Shown here piece by piece: positions 1-9,115 of a stretch of DNA of 64,000 bases. The stretch covers positions 124,001 through 188,000 of the forward strand of contig NZ_RHHP01000007.1 in assembly GCF_003710815.1 (NCBI RefSeq). Reading direction: 5' to 3'. The DNA comes from Brevibacillus centrosporus (GTDB lineage Bacteria; Bacillota; Bacilli; Brevibacillales; Brevibacillaceae). Every line of letters starts with the position of its first letter. The first letter of the stretch is position 1. The notes beneath the pieces are model-generated. The model saw only the letters and a list, made by a program, of their open reading frames with translations, did no database searches and was not told where the DNA came from. Both the position numbers and the translations under genes were made by a program.

Positions 1-2
1 TA

Positions 3-590
3 GCTACTCTCACCTATCATTACGAAATGATACCTGCCGACCTGCTCCTCTCGCTGGCACAGTCCCGATCGCGCGTACCATTTCCCCCTCTTTGGGAGGC
101 GCTCTTGATGGAAATCATTATTGAACTGCTGCGCGAAGCCGGAGCGAGGCTGCCAACGAAGGTCGGCCAGACGATTGGTATCGTGGGAGGTATCGTAATA
201 GGCCAGGCGATCGTTCAAGCAGGGTTTACCAGCAACATTCTCATTATCATTGTAGCGCTTGGGGCTCTATCTTCCTTTATTGCGCCCAGCTACATGATTG
301 GCTCAACGATTCGGGTGATTCGCTTCCCGATGATTTTATTGGCCGGGCTGCTTGGTGCGATGGGAATTGTGGCTGGCTTCAGCTTTCTTGCCAGTCATTT
401 GCTCCGTCAGACCAGTTTGGGGCGTCCTTACATGTATCCCCTTTATCCGGTTCGCTTTGAAGATTGGAAGGATGGATTTATTCGAGCCCCACTGTCTTCT
501 CTATGGCTGCGCTTCAAGTTTTTCAATCCGCAGCAGAAAAAACGCTTTAATCGGGAGCAGGGCCAAATGAAGAAAGACATCGACGAGTGA
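3..590 (+). CDS. GerA-family germinant receptor A subunit (C-terminal part)
   Basis: The reading frame is open to the left edge, so only the C-terminal ~195 residues are present. The visible part begins with a motif like the conserved HHEMIP of GerAA proteins (here HYEMIP), followed by VPFPPLWEALLMEIIIELLREAG, shortened here to its recognisable core EALLMEI and LREAG. Several hydrophobic segments follow and a basic hydrophilic tail ends the protein. GerA-type A subunits sit in the spore inner membrane and form a receptor with B and C subunits that senses nutrient germinants. The next two genes encode exactly those partners and overlap in sequence, which supports a single operon. The germinant cannot be told from sequence. 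Confidence 0.9.
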   Translation, partial: ATLTYHYEMIPADLLLSLAQSRSRVPFPPLWEALLMEIIIELLREAGARLPTKVGQTIGIVGGIVIGQAIVQAGFTSNILIIIVALGALSSFIAPSYMIGSTIRVIRFPMILLAGLLGAMGIVAGFSFLASHLLRQTSLGRPYMYPLYPVRFEDWKDGFIRAPLSSLWLRFKFFNPQQKKRFNREQGQMKKDIDE

Positions 591-601
591 GCGAGGTCTA
601 C

Positions 602-1732
602 ATGAACATAAACGAAACGATAAAACCGACGAATACCATATCGGCGTACTTGGCGGGATTTCTCGTTCATGCGACGCAGATCGGTGTTGGCGTATTAGGT
701 TATCAACGGATCATTGCTAAGGAAGCCGGACACGATGCCTGGATTGCTGTCGTGCTGGCAGGACTCGCTACCCATTTGATCGTTTTGGCGATGACCCATA
801 CGCTGAAGAGTTACCCAAATGCAGATATTTATGGCATTCAGGTCGATATATTTGGAAAGTGGCTAGGTACCGCTTTGGGAGTGATGTACGCGATTTATTT
901 TTTCTTGTCCGCTACGCTCATACTTCGGACCTATGTTGAGGTCGTCCAAACCTGGATGTTCCCTAATCTGCCGACCTGGGTGTTGACTGCGATTATTTTG
1001 TTCCTCGCGATCTACACGATCATGGGTGGAATCAGGGTGGTGGCAGGGTACACCTTCTTTTCTGTAAGTGCGACCATCTGGCTCGTCTGTGACTTGTATT
1101 ATCCGTTGCAGTATGCACAGTGGGAGTATTTGTTCCCGATTCTGGAGGTGAATGCAGAGCAATTATTCAGGGGTATGCTCGGTATGACATTGAGCAGCAT
1201 CGGTTTTGAGATTCTGTACGTCATCTATCCGTATGTTCAGAATAAGGAGAGGCTATCTCGAAGTGTCCAGACGGGAGTACTCGTCACCAATCTTATCTAT
1301 ACGTTCGTGATGATCGTATCCCTGGTGTTTTTTAGCCAAGGGCAGCTCATGAGGACGATCTGGGCAACCCTCAATTTGAAGAAAATGGTCTATTTTCCTA
1401 TTCTGGAGAGGTTTGAGCTGATCGCCATCTCTATTTGGCTGCTCGTGATTCTCCCTAACATTATGGTGTATATCTGGTCATCGGCACGCGGCTTCAAGCG
1501 TCTCTTTGGCTGGAGTCTGAGGAAAACGGTGGTAATGATCCTGCCAGTCATTTACGTCATATGCTTGCTCCTGGTAAGCCGGAATCAGATTAATCAACTC
1601 AATGACCTCTATTCCAAGATAGGCTTGTACGCAGCCTATGTGTACCCACTCGTTCTGTTTGTACTTGTCAAATGGAAGCAGCGAAGAAGGCGCATCAAGG
1701 AGGGGGCTACAGATGCGAACGTTCCAAAATAG
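602..1732 (+). CDS. GerAB-type germinant receptor permease subunit
   Basis: This is a polytopic membrane protein of about 376 residues with roughly ten hydrophobic segments. It matches the endospore germination permease family (GerAB-like, related to amino acid permeases), which binds the germinant. ATG 602 is preceded by GCGAGG; an in-frame GTG at 587 overlaps the stop of the preceding gene by four bases (GTGA) and is an alternative start. Position between the A and C subunits confirms the assignment. The ligand is not predictable. Confidence 0.9.
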   Translation: MNINETIKPTNTISAYLAGFLVHATQIGVGVLGYQRIIAKEAGHDAWIAVVLAGLATHLIVLAMTHTLKSYPNADIYGIQVDIFGKWLGTALGVMYAIYFFLSATLILRTYVEVVQTWMFPNLPTWVLTAIILFLAIYTIMGGIRVVAGYTFFSVSATIWLVCDLYYPLQYAQWEYLFPILEVNAEQLFRGMLGMTLSSIGFEILYVIYPYVQNKERLSRSVQTGVLVTNLIYTFVMIVSLVFFSQGQLMRTIWATLNLKKMVYFPILERFELIAISIWLLVILPNIMVYIWSSARGFKRLFGWSLRKTVVMILPVIYVICLLLVSRNQINQLNDLYSKIGLYAAYVYPLVLFVLVKWKQRRRRIKEGATDANVPK

Positions 1733-2876
1733 TCCGACCGGGGCAAGCAGGAGAAGGCTTCTGAAGCTATGCTGTTCCGTAATCCTGCTGGTCACGGGCT
1801 GTTCCGACAGACAAATTTTCGACGAGACAGGCTTGGTGACAGTAGTAGGCTATGATCTAGAGAAAGATGGAAATATCCGTGGGACGATCGTCATGCCCTC
1901 CATCAATCCGGAGGCAAAGGAAAAAATCCAGTTGATTTCCACGGTAGGGAAGACGAGCAAAGGGATTCGAGACAAAGCAAATTTACAGTCGGATAAGCGG
2001 GTGCTAGGTGGACAGCTGCGTGTGGCACTCTATAATGAAGCCCTGGCGAAACAGGGATTGGGAAACATCGTCGACACTCTCTATCGGGACCCGTCCATCT
2101 CCAGTAGGCTGTACCTATGTGTGTACGAAGGCTCGACCTACGATTTGTTAACGTATCCATACAAGGAACTGGGGGACATCGGTATCTACATGTACCGTAT
2201 GATCGAACAAAATGTAAAAGGCGAGAAAATCCCCTCGACCACGATGCATGAATTTTTTCGTGCTTACTATGACCACGGGATTGACCCGCAGCTCCCTTAC
2301 GTTGTACGAAAAGGAAACGAGATTGAAATCAAAGGAGTAGCGCTGTTTCAGGGTGATCGCTACGTGGGCTGGATCACGCCCAAGGAAGCATTCCTGATCA
2401 AGTTGATCCACGGCAACTTTAGAATCGGAAGCTACGACACGGCAGTGCCTGCTAAAGTGTTCGGGAAGTACACCCTGCACGAAAAGGACAGAAAAAAAGA
2501 GGTACATCTTGTTTTTGACACGATTTCTTCTAAATCCACGATCAAATTAACGAATGCATCACCCGCTCATTTTGATGTCAGCATTAAATTGGATACACGG
2601 ATTTTAGAACTGACCATGCCGTTGAAAGTAGATAAAAGTGACGTGTTGCAGATCATGGAACGAGAACTGGAAAAAGAGCTGGAGGAGAAGCTACTTCAGG
2701 TCGTGAAAAAAATGCAGGATATGAATGTAGACACGGCTGGATTTGGGATCATCTATCGTGCGAACCGCCGTGGGATGGAGGAAATGACCGTGGAGGAATG
2801 GCGCAAGATGATCAAGCAGGCCACTTTTCGCTTTCAGGTAGACGCTACCATCATCCGTAACGGTGTAATGAACTAG
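1713..2876 (+). CDS. Ger(x)C-family germinant receptor lipoprotein
   Basis: ATG 1713 follows a strong ribosome site (AAGGAGGGG at about 1698) and lies inside the end of the permease gene, a 20-base overlap typical of gerA operons. The product has about 387 residues. A basic N-terminus and hydrophobic stretch end in a lipobox (LVTGC, Cys30). The body contains the Ger(x)C pattern, starting DETGLVTVVGYD. It is the extracellular lipid-anchored C subunit of the receptor. An upstream extension of the frame to 1638 has no ribosome site and would bury the signal peptide. Confidence 0.9.
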   Translation: MRTFQNSPTGASRRRLLKLCCSVILLVTGCSDRQIFDETGLVTVVGYDLEKDGNIRGTIVMPSINPEAKEKIQLISTVGKTSKGIRDKANLQSDKRVLGGQLRVALYNEALAKQGLGNIVDTLYRDPSISSRLYLCVYEGSTYDLLTYPYKELGDIGIYMYRMIEQNVKGEKIPSTTMHEFFRAYYDHGIDPQLPYVVRKGNEIEIKGVALFQGDRYVGWITPKEAFLIKLIHGNFRIGSYDTAVPAKVFGKYTLHEKDRKKEVHLVFDTISSKSTIKLTNASPAHFDVSIKLDTRILELTMPLKVDKSDVLQIMERELEKELEEKLLQVVKKMQDMNVDTAGFGIIYRANRRGMEEMTVEEWRKMIKQATFRFQVDATIIRNGVMN

Positions 2877-2924
2877 TCTGCAACGGCGTTGTGTTATAAA
2901 AAAACCTTTTTCCTCCTATTTCTA

Positions 2925-2954
2925 TTGACGTAAGTTTTTCAAAAGGGATATAAT
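2925..2954 (+). promoter_or_regulatory. sigma-A-type promoter of the met operon
   Basis: TTGACG (2925-2930) and TATAAT (2949-2954) are separated by 18 bases. They lie about 60 bases ahead of the S-box riboswitch and fit a vegetative promoter for metNIQ. Confidence 0.75.
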
Positions 2955-3013
2955 CCGATTTGTATTCGCAAATCATTGAAATGCAAAATATGAACATAAT
3001 ATACGTGGAAATC

Positions 3014-3135
3014 TTTCTTATCAAGAGAGGCGGAGGGACAGGCCCTATGAAGCCCGGCAACCGGCCCATGTCGTACATGGAAGTCGCGGTGCCAATTCCT
3101 ACAAGATTGCATGGATCTTGATAGATGAGAAGGGT
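3014..3135 (+). promoter_or_regulatory. S-box (SAM-I) riboswitch
   Basis: The segment carries the classic S-box core: CTTATCAAGAGAGG, GAGGGA, GGCCC-ATGAAGCCCGGCAACC, then GGTGCCAATTCCTAC and a closing TGATAGATGAGAAG that pairs with the start. S-box RNAs bind S-adenosylmethionine and terminate transcription of methionine genes when SAM is plentiful. A terminator follows at 3162 and the methionine transporter operon comes next, as expected. Confidence 0.95.
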
Positions 3136-3161
3136 GGATGCGAACGTGATAGACGTTGCAG

Positions 3162-3200
3162 CCCCTTTTTCGTTTGTGAAAAAGGGGTCGTTTATTTTTC
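3162..3200 (+). terminator. Riboswitch expression-platform terminator
   Basis: CCCCTTTTT (3162-3170) pairs with AAAAAGGGG (3179-3187), followed by a T-rich tract. This is the SAM-controlled terminator of the S-box leader. Confidence 0.9.
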
Positions 3201-3241
3201 CGTAATAGAAGTAAGGAGTAAGGAAGAGGGAGGTGGATTCG

Positions 3242-4255
3242 TTGATTCAATTGCGCGATCTGAAAAAAAACTATCTAGTACAGGGAAAGACGATTCCTGC
3301 ACTGCACGGGATTGATTTGAAGATAGAAAAGGGAGAAATTTACGGGATCATCGGACACTCCGGTGCGGGGAAAAGTACGCTGATTCGTTGTATCAACCTG
3401 TTGGAGCGTCCGACATCCGGAGAAGTCATTGTTGATGGTGTAGAGCTGACCAAGCTGGATGATCAGAAGCTGCAGGAGCAGCGACGTCAGGTAGGAATGA
3501 TCTTTCAGCACTTCAATCTGCTGTCCTCTGCAACCGTTGGCGATAATGTAGCGTTTCCACTGAAGCTGGCGAAGCGTCCTAAAGCGGAAATCCGCAAAAA
3601 AGTGGACGAGCTCTTGAAGCTGGTGGGCCTGGAAGCTCATCGAGACAAATTTCCGTCTCAGCTGTCTGGCGGTCAAAAGCAGCGCGTCGGGATTGCCCGT
3701 GCCTTGGCGAATGATCCGAAGGTGCTTCTGTGCGACGAGGCTACCTCTGCACTTGATCCGCAGACAACCAACTCCATTCTGGCTTTGCTGCTGGATATCA
3801 ATCGCAAGCTGGGCTTGACCATCGTCTTGATCACCCATGAAATGCACGTGATCCGTTCGATTTGCGACCGCGTAGGCGTCATCGACGGAGGCCGCATCGT
3901 GGAGTCGGGAAAAGTGCTGGAGGTCTTCCTCAAGCCGAAGCATCCGACTACGCAGGAATTTGTAGAGCAGGTGGCCGATTCCACCGAGCTGCGTGAAGCC
4001 GTTGCTCACGAAAAAGCAACCGGAAGCCGGACGATTGCCCGCGTGACTTTCCTCGGAGAGCAGACGTATCAGCCGATCCTGTTCCAAACCATGCAGGAAA
4101 CGGGGACAGTCTTCAGCATCCTGCAAGGAACGATTTCACGGATGAAGGATACGCCGTATGGCCAGCTTGTTGTCGAGCTGGAAGGCGACGAAAAGCAAAG
4201 CATGCATGCGATTGAAACCCTGCGCAAGCGTGGTCTTGAAGTGGAGGTGATTTAA
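3242..4255 (+). CDS. metN: Methionine ABC transporter ATP-binding protein
   Basis: The product (about 337 residues) has an ABC ATPase domain with Walker A GHSGAGKST near residues 38-46, signature LSGGQ, and Walker B followed by DEATSALD. A C-terminal NIL-type regulatory domain follows (from about residue 260), characteristic of MetN. It powers import of methionine with MetI and MetQ. TTG 3242 sits five bases after GGGAGGTGG and gives the usual N-terminus MIQL; GTG 3233 in the same frame overlaps that ribosome site and is less likely. The gene is under S-box control. Confidence 0.93.
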   Translation: MIQLRDLKKNYLVQGKTIPALHGIDLKIEKGEIYGIIGHSGAGKSTLIRCINLLERPTSGEVIVDGVELTKLDDQKLQEQRRQVGMIFQHFNLLSSATVGDNVAFPLKLAKRPKAEIRKKVDELLKLVGLEAHRDKFPSQLSGGQKQRVGIARALANDPKVLLCDEATSALDPQTTNSILALLLDINRKLGLTIVLITHEMHVIRSICDRVGVIDGGRIVESGKVLEVFLKPKHPTTQEFVEQVADSTELREAVAHEKATGSRTIARVTFLGEQTYQPILFQTMQETGTVFSILQGTISRMKDTPYGQLVVELEGDEKQSMHAIETLRKRGLEVEVI

Positions 4256-4921
4256 ATGGGATTGACACTGGAAAATGTGGATTGGTCTGAAATAGCGGAA
4301 GGAACCGGGGCAACACTAACCATGCTGGGCTTCTCGACGCTGTTCGCCGTATTAATCGGTTTGCCGATTGGTGTGATCCTGTTTCTCACATCGCGAGGCC
4401 AGCTTCTGGAGAATCGGGCGTTTTACTCGTTCGCATCGATTGTGGTCAACATCCTGCGCTCCGTGCCCTTTATCATTTTGATGATCCTGTTGATTCCAGT
4501 AACAAAGGCGATCGTAGGAACCTCCCTTGGTGTCCTTGGCGCGATCCCGCCACTGGTCATCGGGGCAGCGCCTTTCTTTGCCAGACTGGTGGAGACGTCG
4601 CTGCGTGAGGTGGATCGTGGAGTGATCGAGGCTGCTCAGTCGATGGGAGCTTCCAACTGGCAAATCGTCTGGAATGTATTGCTTCCAGAAGCACGCTCCG
4701 GCTTGATCGCAGCTATTACCATTACGACAGTAACTCTCGTATCCTACACGGCGATGTCGGGTGTTATCGGTGGGGGCGGTCTGGGTGACCTGGCGATCCG
4801 CTACGGCTACCAACGCTTCCAGACTGACGTCATGATCGTCACCGTTGTTATCCTGCTCGTGTTGGTTCAGATCTTGCAGTCCTTTGGGGATCGGTTGGTT
4901 TTGAAATTCAGCCGCAAGTAA
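4256..4921 (+). CDS. metI: Methionine ABC transporter permease
   Basis: The 221-residue membrane protein has about five transmembrane segments and the binding-protein-dependent permease loop (EAAQSMGASNWQIVWNVLLPEA region, of which EAAQSMGA is the key part). ATG 4256 directly abuts the metN stop, with a GGAGGTG ribosome site in the end of metN. It forms the channel of the MetNIQ importer. Confidence 0.93.
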   Translation: MGLTLENVDWSEIAEGTGATLTMLGFSTLFAVLIGLPIGVILFLTSRGQLLENRAFYSFASIVVNILRSVPFIILMILLIPVTKAIVGTSLGVLGAIPPLVIGAAPFFARLVETSLREVDRGVIEAAQSMGASNWQIVWNVLLPEARSGLIAAITITTVTLVSYTAMSGVIGGGGLGDLAIRYGYQRFQTDVMIVTVVILLVLVQILQSFGDRLVLKFSRK

Positions 4922-4975
4922 GATCTTTCCATATACATTTTGAAAAAGCACAGACAAAAAAAGGGGGATTTTTCC

Positions 4976-5821
4976 GTGAAGAAATTAGTAGTATCCGTAC
5001 TGTCTACTGTATTGGCTTTCTCTCTGGCAGCTTGCGGAAGCAAACCAGAAGCAACTCCAGCACCGGCTGAAGGTGGCGCACAAGGTTCCCAAGGTGGACA
5101 AGAAGTAACCTTGAACATCGGAGCAACTCCAGTTCCACATGCGGAAATCCTGAAATACATCCAACCAAAACTGAAAGACCAAGGTGTAAACCTGGAAATC
5201 AAGGAATTCACCGATTACGTGCAACCAAACGTGCAAGTAAACGAAAAACAACTGGATGCAAACTTCTTCCAGCATAAGCCGTACCTGGAACAGTTCAATA
5301 AAGACCAAGGAATGGATCTCCAGCCGGTAGTAGCGGTTCACATCGAGCCATTCGGCGGCTACTCCAAAAAGATCAAGAAAATCGAAGAATTGGCTGATGG
5401 CGCAACAATCGCTCTGCCAAACGACCCAACCAATAACGGCCGCGCGCTGGCTCTTCTGGAGAAAAACGGCGTGATCAAGCTGAAAGAGGGCGTAGGGATC
5501 AGCGGTACCGTAAAAGACATCGTAGAAAACAAGAAAAACCTGAAGTTCAAAGAAGTAGAAGCTGCTATGCTGCCACGTGTACTGGAAGAAGTAGACCTGG
5601 CGCTGATCAACACCAACTACGCGTTGGAAGCAAAACTGGTTCCAACGACTGACGCTCTGATTCTGGAAGATAAAGAATCTCCATACGCGAACTACCTGGT
5701 AGCTCGTCCTGACAACAAGGATTCCGAAGCGATGCAAAAGCTGGCAAAAGAACTGAACTCTCCTGAAGTGAAGCAGTTCATCGAAGAGAAGTACAAAGGT
5801 GCGATCGTACCAGCATTTTAA
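4976..5821 (+). CDS. metQ: Methionine-binding lipoprotein
   Basis: GTG 4976 follows AAGGGGGA by about seven bases. The product (281 residues) starts with a lipoprotein signal ending LAAC (Cys20) and continues as an NlpA/MetQ binding protein (GATPVPHAEIL near the start of the mature domain, and NDPTNNGRALALLEKNG further on). It captures methionine at the cell surface and delivers it to MetI-MetN. The longer frame from TTG 4940 lacks a ribosome site. Confidence 0.93.
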   Translation: MKKLVVSVLSTVLAFSLAACGSKPEATPAPAEGGAQGSQGGQEVTLNIGATPVPHAEILKYIQPKLKDQGVNLEIKEFTDYVQPNVQVNEKQLDANFFQHKPYLEQFNKDQGMDLQPVVAVHIEPFGGYSKKIKKIEELADGATIALPNDPTNNGRALALLEKNGVIKLKEGVGISGTVKDIVENKKNLKFKEVEAAMLPRVLEEVDLALINTNYALEAKLVPTTDALILEDKESPYANYLVARPDNKDSEAMQKLAKELNSPEVKQFIEEKYKGAIVPAF

Positions 5822-5837
5822 AGAATGCTTTAATTGA

Positions 5838-5985
5838 AGGATAAGAAAACCTCTATCGAGGCCATTTCATGGAGGAGCGACCGCGTTTTAGCGGACAGTT
5901 TTACCGAAGTAATGCCAGAAGCGGACGCTGAGGCACTTCGTCATGCGCTCCGGAAAATTAAAAGCGTAAACGCTTATAATTTCCT
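5838..5985 (-). repeat. Structured dispersed repeat, family A copy 1
   Basis: Read on the minus strand this ~145-bp segment matches copies at 33406-33550 and 56302-56430. Shared parts in order are an AAGCGT/ACGCTT hairpin, GGAGCG, a hairpin CGAAGTGCC...GGCATTACTTCG, a small CCGC-TAAAAC-GCGG hairpin, closing CGCTCC, and a CCTC-GATA-GAGG hairpin with a T-rich tail. A plus-strand ORF of 70 codons covers it, but that ORF is explained by the conserved DNA. The copy lies between the metQ stop and the operon terminator. Confidence 0.85.
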
Positions 5986-5998
5986 ACACGTTAAACAA

Positions 5999-6040
5999 AA
6001 GCCCAATTGGTCCCTAGTGACTGGTTGGGTTTATTTTTTT
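5999..6040 (+). terminator. Terminator of the metNIQ operon
   Basis: AAGCCCAATTGGTC (5999-6012) pairs over 14 bases, with some G-T pairs, with GACTGGTTGGGTTT (6019-6032). ATTTTTTT follows. Confidence 0.85.
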
Positions 6041-6163
6041 AAATAATTGTATAAATATTCATAAAATTAAATGAAATCTATCCAAACCCCATTCTCAAAT
6101 CCTCCGTCAGTAAAGTATATTTTGGTGGAATTAGGAAATTGTTAGAGAAGGGGGAACATTCAC

Positions 6164-7813
6164 ATGAAAAAGAAAATGAATAAGCTGGCTGGTCTGCTTT
6201 TGCTTGTCGGGACGTTGGTAGCTGGCTGTTCTGGAGGAGCGCAGCCGTCTGCTGTGCAACCATCCCAGCAGGAGTCGGGGGCACCCGCGACACCGGCAGC
6301 AGATCCGGCATCGCAAGTTTTCCGCGCGAATTTGACGAGTGAGCCTTCCACTGCTGACCCCGGTTTGGCAAAGGATGCGACTTCAGGTGCGGTCGTGCGT
6401 GCCACATTTGACGGACTGACGCGTCTGGACAAAGATTCAAAGCCGATGAAATCCATGGCGTCTGACATCAAGGTATCCGACGACAACCGCGTCTATACGT
6501 TCACCATCCGGGATGCGAAATGGAGCAATGGCGACCCGGTGACGGCGCACGATTTTGAATTCGCCTGGAAGCGCGTGCTGGATCCGAAGCTGGGGGCGGA
6601 ATACGCCTATCAGCTGTACTACATCAAGAATGCAGAAAAAGTGCATACCGCAAAAGCGAAGCCTGAGGAATTGGGCGTGAAGGCACTGGATGACAAGACG
6701 CTGGAGGTCACCCTCGAGAATCCGACTCCCTTTTTCCTCGAGCTGACGGCATTCTACACCTACTATCCGGTTGACAAAAAGGTAGTGGAAGCCAATCCGA
6801 ACTGGGCGAATGAAGCGGCGACGCATGTGGGGAATGGACCTTTCAAAATGACGAGCTGGGAGCACAAGAGCAAGATCGTCCTGGAGAAAAACGAAAATTA
6901 CTGGGAAAAGGACGTCGTGAAGCTGAGCAAGATTGAATTCGCGATGATCGAGGACGACAGCACGGCCCTGTCCATGTTTGAAAATGGAGAGCTCGATTGG
7001 GCGGGTCAACCGCTCGGGGGACTGCCTACCGATGCCATTCCGTCTTTGAAGGAATCCGGCAAGCTGGTGGTACATCCAAAAGCGACCATGTACTGGTTTA
7101 AGCTGAATACGACGAAGCCGCCACTGAACAACGCCAAGATTCGCAAGGCGCTATCCTATGCAGTGAACCGTCAAGAGATCGTCGATAACATCACGCAGGT
7201 CGGGCAAGTGCCGACGATGGGCATGCTGCCGCAATCGATGATCATCAAAAAAGACGGCTACTTCAAGGACAATGACGTCGCGACAGCAAAACAACTGCTG
7301 GCAGAGGGACTGCAAGAGCTGGGGATGACCTCGCTCCCTCCGATCACACTTTCGTACAACACGACAGATCGCCACAAGAAGATCGCGGAGGCTTTGCAGG
7401 ATCAGTGGAAAAAGGGCTTGGGAATTGATGTGAAGCTGGCAAACAAAGAGTTCAAGGTACACCTGCAGGATATGCACGAGCTGAACTACGATATCGGGCG
7501 AATCGGTTGGAATGCGGACTTTAACGACCCAATCAACTACATGGAAATGTTCCGCGACCAAAATACAGGCAACAACGATACCGGCTGGGAAAACGAGAAA
7601 TACAAACAACTGCTGCAGCAATCGGCGGTCGCAAAAGATCCGGCAGAGCGCACCAAGCTGTTCGCTGAGGCAGAGCAGATTTTCATGGATGAGATGCCAT
7701 TGATTCCTCTTTTCACAGACGTGGACGTATGGGTACAGAGCGAGAAAGTGAAAGGCGTGCAGGTAGATGGCCTCGGCTTCATCGATTTGAAGTGGGCAGA
7801 AATGCTGCCGTAA
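6164..7813 (+). CDS. Oligopeptide ABC transporter substrate-binding lipoprotein (paralogue 1)
   Basis: This 549-residue protein has a lipoprotein signal ending LVAGC (Cys22) and a family 5 extracellular solute-binding domain of the OppA/MppA type (WSNGDPVTAHDFEFAWKR region, with the SNGDPVTA motif). AGAAGGGGGAA precedes ATG 6164. It should bind peptides outside the membrane. No permease or ATPase gene is nearby, so it probably feeds a transporter encoded elsewhere. Paralogues lie at 10063 and 13662, and by eye this copy is the most divergent of the three. Confidence 0.93.
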   Translation: MKKKMNKLAGLLLLVGTLVAGCSGGAQPSAVQPSQQESGAPATPAADPASQVFRANLTSEPSTADPGLAKDATSGAVVRATFDGLTRLDKDSKPMKSMASDIKVSDDNRVYTFTIRDAKWSNGDPVTAHDFEFAWKRVLDPKLGAEYAYQLYYIKNAEKVHTAKAKPEELGVKALDDKTLEVTLENPTPFFLELTAFYTYYPVDKKVVEANPNWANEAATHVGNGPFKMTSWEHKSKIVLEKNENYWEKDVVKLSKIEFAMIEDDSTALSMFENGELDWAGQPLGGLPTDAIPSLKESGKLVVHPKATMYWFKLNTTKPPLNNAKIRKALSYAVNRQEIVDNITQVGQVPTMGMLPQSMIIKKDGYFKDNDVATAKQLLAEGLQELGMTSLPPITLSYNTTDRHKKIAEALQDQWKKGLGIDVKLANKEFKVHLQDMHELNYDIGRIGWNADFNDPINYMEMFRDQNTGNNDTGWENEKYKQLLQQSAVAKDPAERTKLFAEAEQIFMDEMPLIPLFTDVDVWVQSEKVKGVQVDGLGFIDLKWAEMLP

Positions 7814-7952
7814 AGACATGATTACGGGACACTGAACGGAGCACCTCTTGTGCGGTTTCCAAAACAGAATTGTCATCATTTCTGCCAACGACTATTCTTA
7901 AGGAAGGCAGAATGTTTTGGAAAAGAAAAGACGTCGCCAGGAGGTGCTCCCA

Positions 7953-8777
7953 GTGAATGAAGCCGTGAATGAACTGCCAAAAGGTGTCCTTCATTTGGCT
8001 GGTAATGACTCTAAATTTTCTCTCATGAGGTACGCTCCTTCGGCGGAGACGGAGTATTTCGTTCAGCATTATTGGATTGTCCGTTGGGATTTACGGGGGA
8101 AGGAGCCGTATCACCAGACGGTTATTGCACACCCGAACGTCAATTTGGTATTCGAGGAGAGCAATACACGCATCTATGGCGTAGGAAAGTCTACGTCGGT
8201 ACGTGTGGTGCAGGATCATGGATGGGTGATCGGCATCAAATTCAAGCCCGGCGGCTTTTATCCGTTTCTGGGTGCCCCGGTGTCGAGCCTGACTGATCGT
8301 TCTGCCTCATTGGAGGATGTCTTTGGGAGCGAAAGAAGGAGCTGGGAGCGATCTATTTTATCCGCGCCCGATGATCAGTCTATGTTGAGCCGGACAGAAG
8401 CATTTTTGTCGGAACGCCTGCCAGAAAAAGATCCGAATGTCTCCCTCGTTCACGAGATGGTCATGGCCTTTCGAGATGACCGGAGCGTGATCAGGGTAGA
8501 GGATGCCGTTCGGGTAACGGGAATGAATAAGCGTGCTTTGCAACGACTGTTTGATCGATACGTAGGGGTGAGTCCTAAATCTGTCATCAAACGATATCGG
8601 CTGCACGAAGCAGCACTGCGCATTGATAAGGGGGAACTTGCCGATTGGCTGGATCTTTCAATGGAGCTGGGGTATTACGATCACTCGCATTTCATCCGCG
8701 ACTTCAAGTCCGTCGTTGGAATGTCGCCTGAGGAGTATAGACAACAACGAGAAAATCTTACTACGCCAAGCACATAG
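7953..8777 (+). CDS. AraC-family transcriptional regulator
   Basis: GTG 7953 follows AGGAGGTG by about seven bases; an upstream TTG at 7917 has no ribosome site. The protein (about 274 residues) has an N-terminal sensor-like region with the IGIKFKPGGF motif seen in DUF6597-type AraC regulators. A C-terminal pair of helix-turn-helix motifs follows (VTGMNKRALQRLFDRYVGVSPK and the DLSMELGYYDHSHFIRDFK stretch). It sits between two peptide-binding genes, but nothing shows that it controls them. Confidence 0.85.
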   Translation: MNEAVNELPKGVLHLAGNDSKFSLMRYAPSAETEYFVQHYWIVRWDLRGKEPYHQTVIAHPNVNLVFEESNTRIYGVGKSTSVRVVQDHGWVIGIKFKPGGFYPFLGAPVSSLTDRSASLEDVFGSERRSWERSILSAPDDQSMLSRTEAFLSERLPEKDPNVSLVHEMVMAFRDDRSVIRVEDAVRVTGMNKRALQRLFDRYVGVSPKSVIKRYRLHEAALRIDKGELADWLDLSMELGYYDHSHFIRDFKSVVGMSPEEYRQQRENLTTPST

Positions 8778-8799
8778 GCGAGGCAGAGAAAAACAAAAA

Positions 8800-8856
8800 A
8801 AGCAGGGCTTTCCTGAAGGAGCAAATCTCCTGGGGAAGGCCTTGCTTTATTTTTTT
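8800..8856 (+). terminator. Terminator after the AraC-type gene
   Basis: AAGCAGGGCTTTCC (8800-8813) pairs with GGAAGGCCTTGCTT (8834-8847), with an inner GGAG/CTCC pair and a run of T after it. Convergent minus-strand ORFs start just beyond, so it could serve both directions. Confidence 0.85.
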
Positions 8857-8869
8857 GCGAGCAAAATCA

Positions 8870-9115
8870 TTAACCGATGTAGCGGGGGCGCTTGAAACCA
8901 GCTTCCTTCGTCGCGATGACCACGATGCCTTCCTCCGGATCCAGCACAGAAGGTCCATTGTGATAAATCACACCTTGGAGAGGAGGAATTTGTCCGTGAA
9001 CTTTTCTCGCGCGCTGTGCCAAAAGCGAACGCCATACTTGGCGAGAGACGTGTCTGGAAACGGGTCTGACTCGGCCGGCTACTGTCATGTGTGCATGCGC
9101 TTTTCGAGAGTTCAT
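8870..9115 (-). CDS. Small hypothetical protein
   Basis: An 81-codon ORF whose ATG overlaps the stop of the next upstream ORF as ATGA, which suggests translational coupling and supports both being real. It is rich in Arg, His and Val near the N-terminus and ends with GIVVIATKEAGFKRPRYIG. I recognise no family. It ends just before the AraC terminator. Confidence 0.5.
   Translation of the reverse strand: MNSRKAHAHMTVAGRVRPVSRHVSRQVWRSLLAQRARKVHGQIPPLQGVIYHNGPSVLDPEEGIVVIATKEAGFKRPRYIG

Noticed and set aside
5834-6046. 70-codon plus-strand ORF after metQ, and the similar minus-strand ORF at 33421-33627
   Set aside because: Their shared peptide comes from the family A repeat. The third copy has a 23-base deletion that breaks the frame, and neither ORF has a ribosome site.
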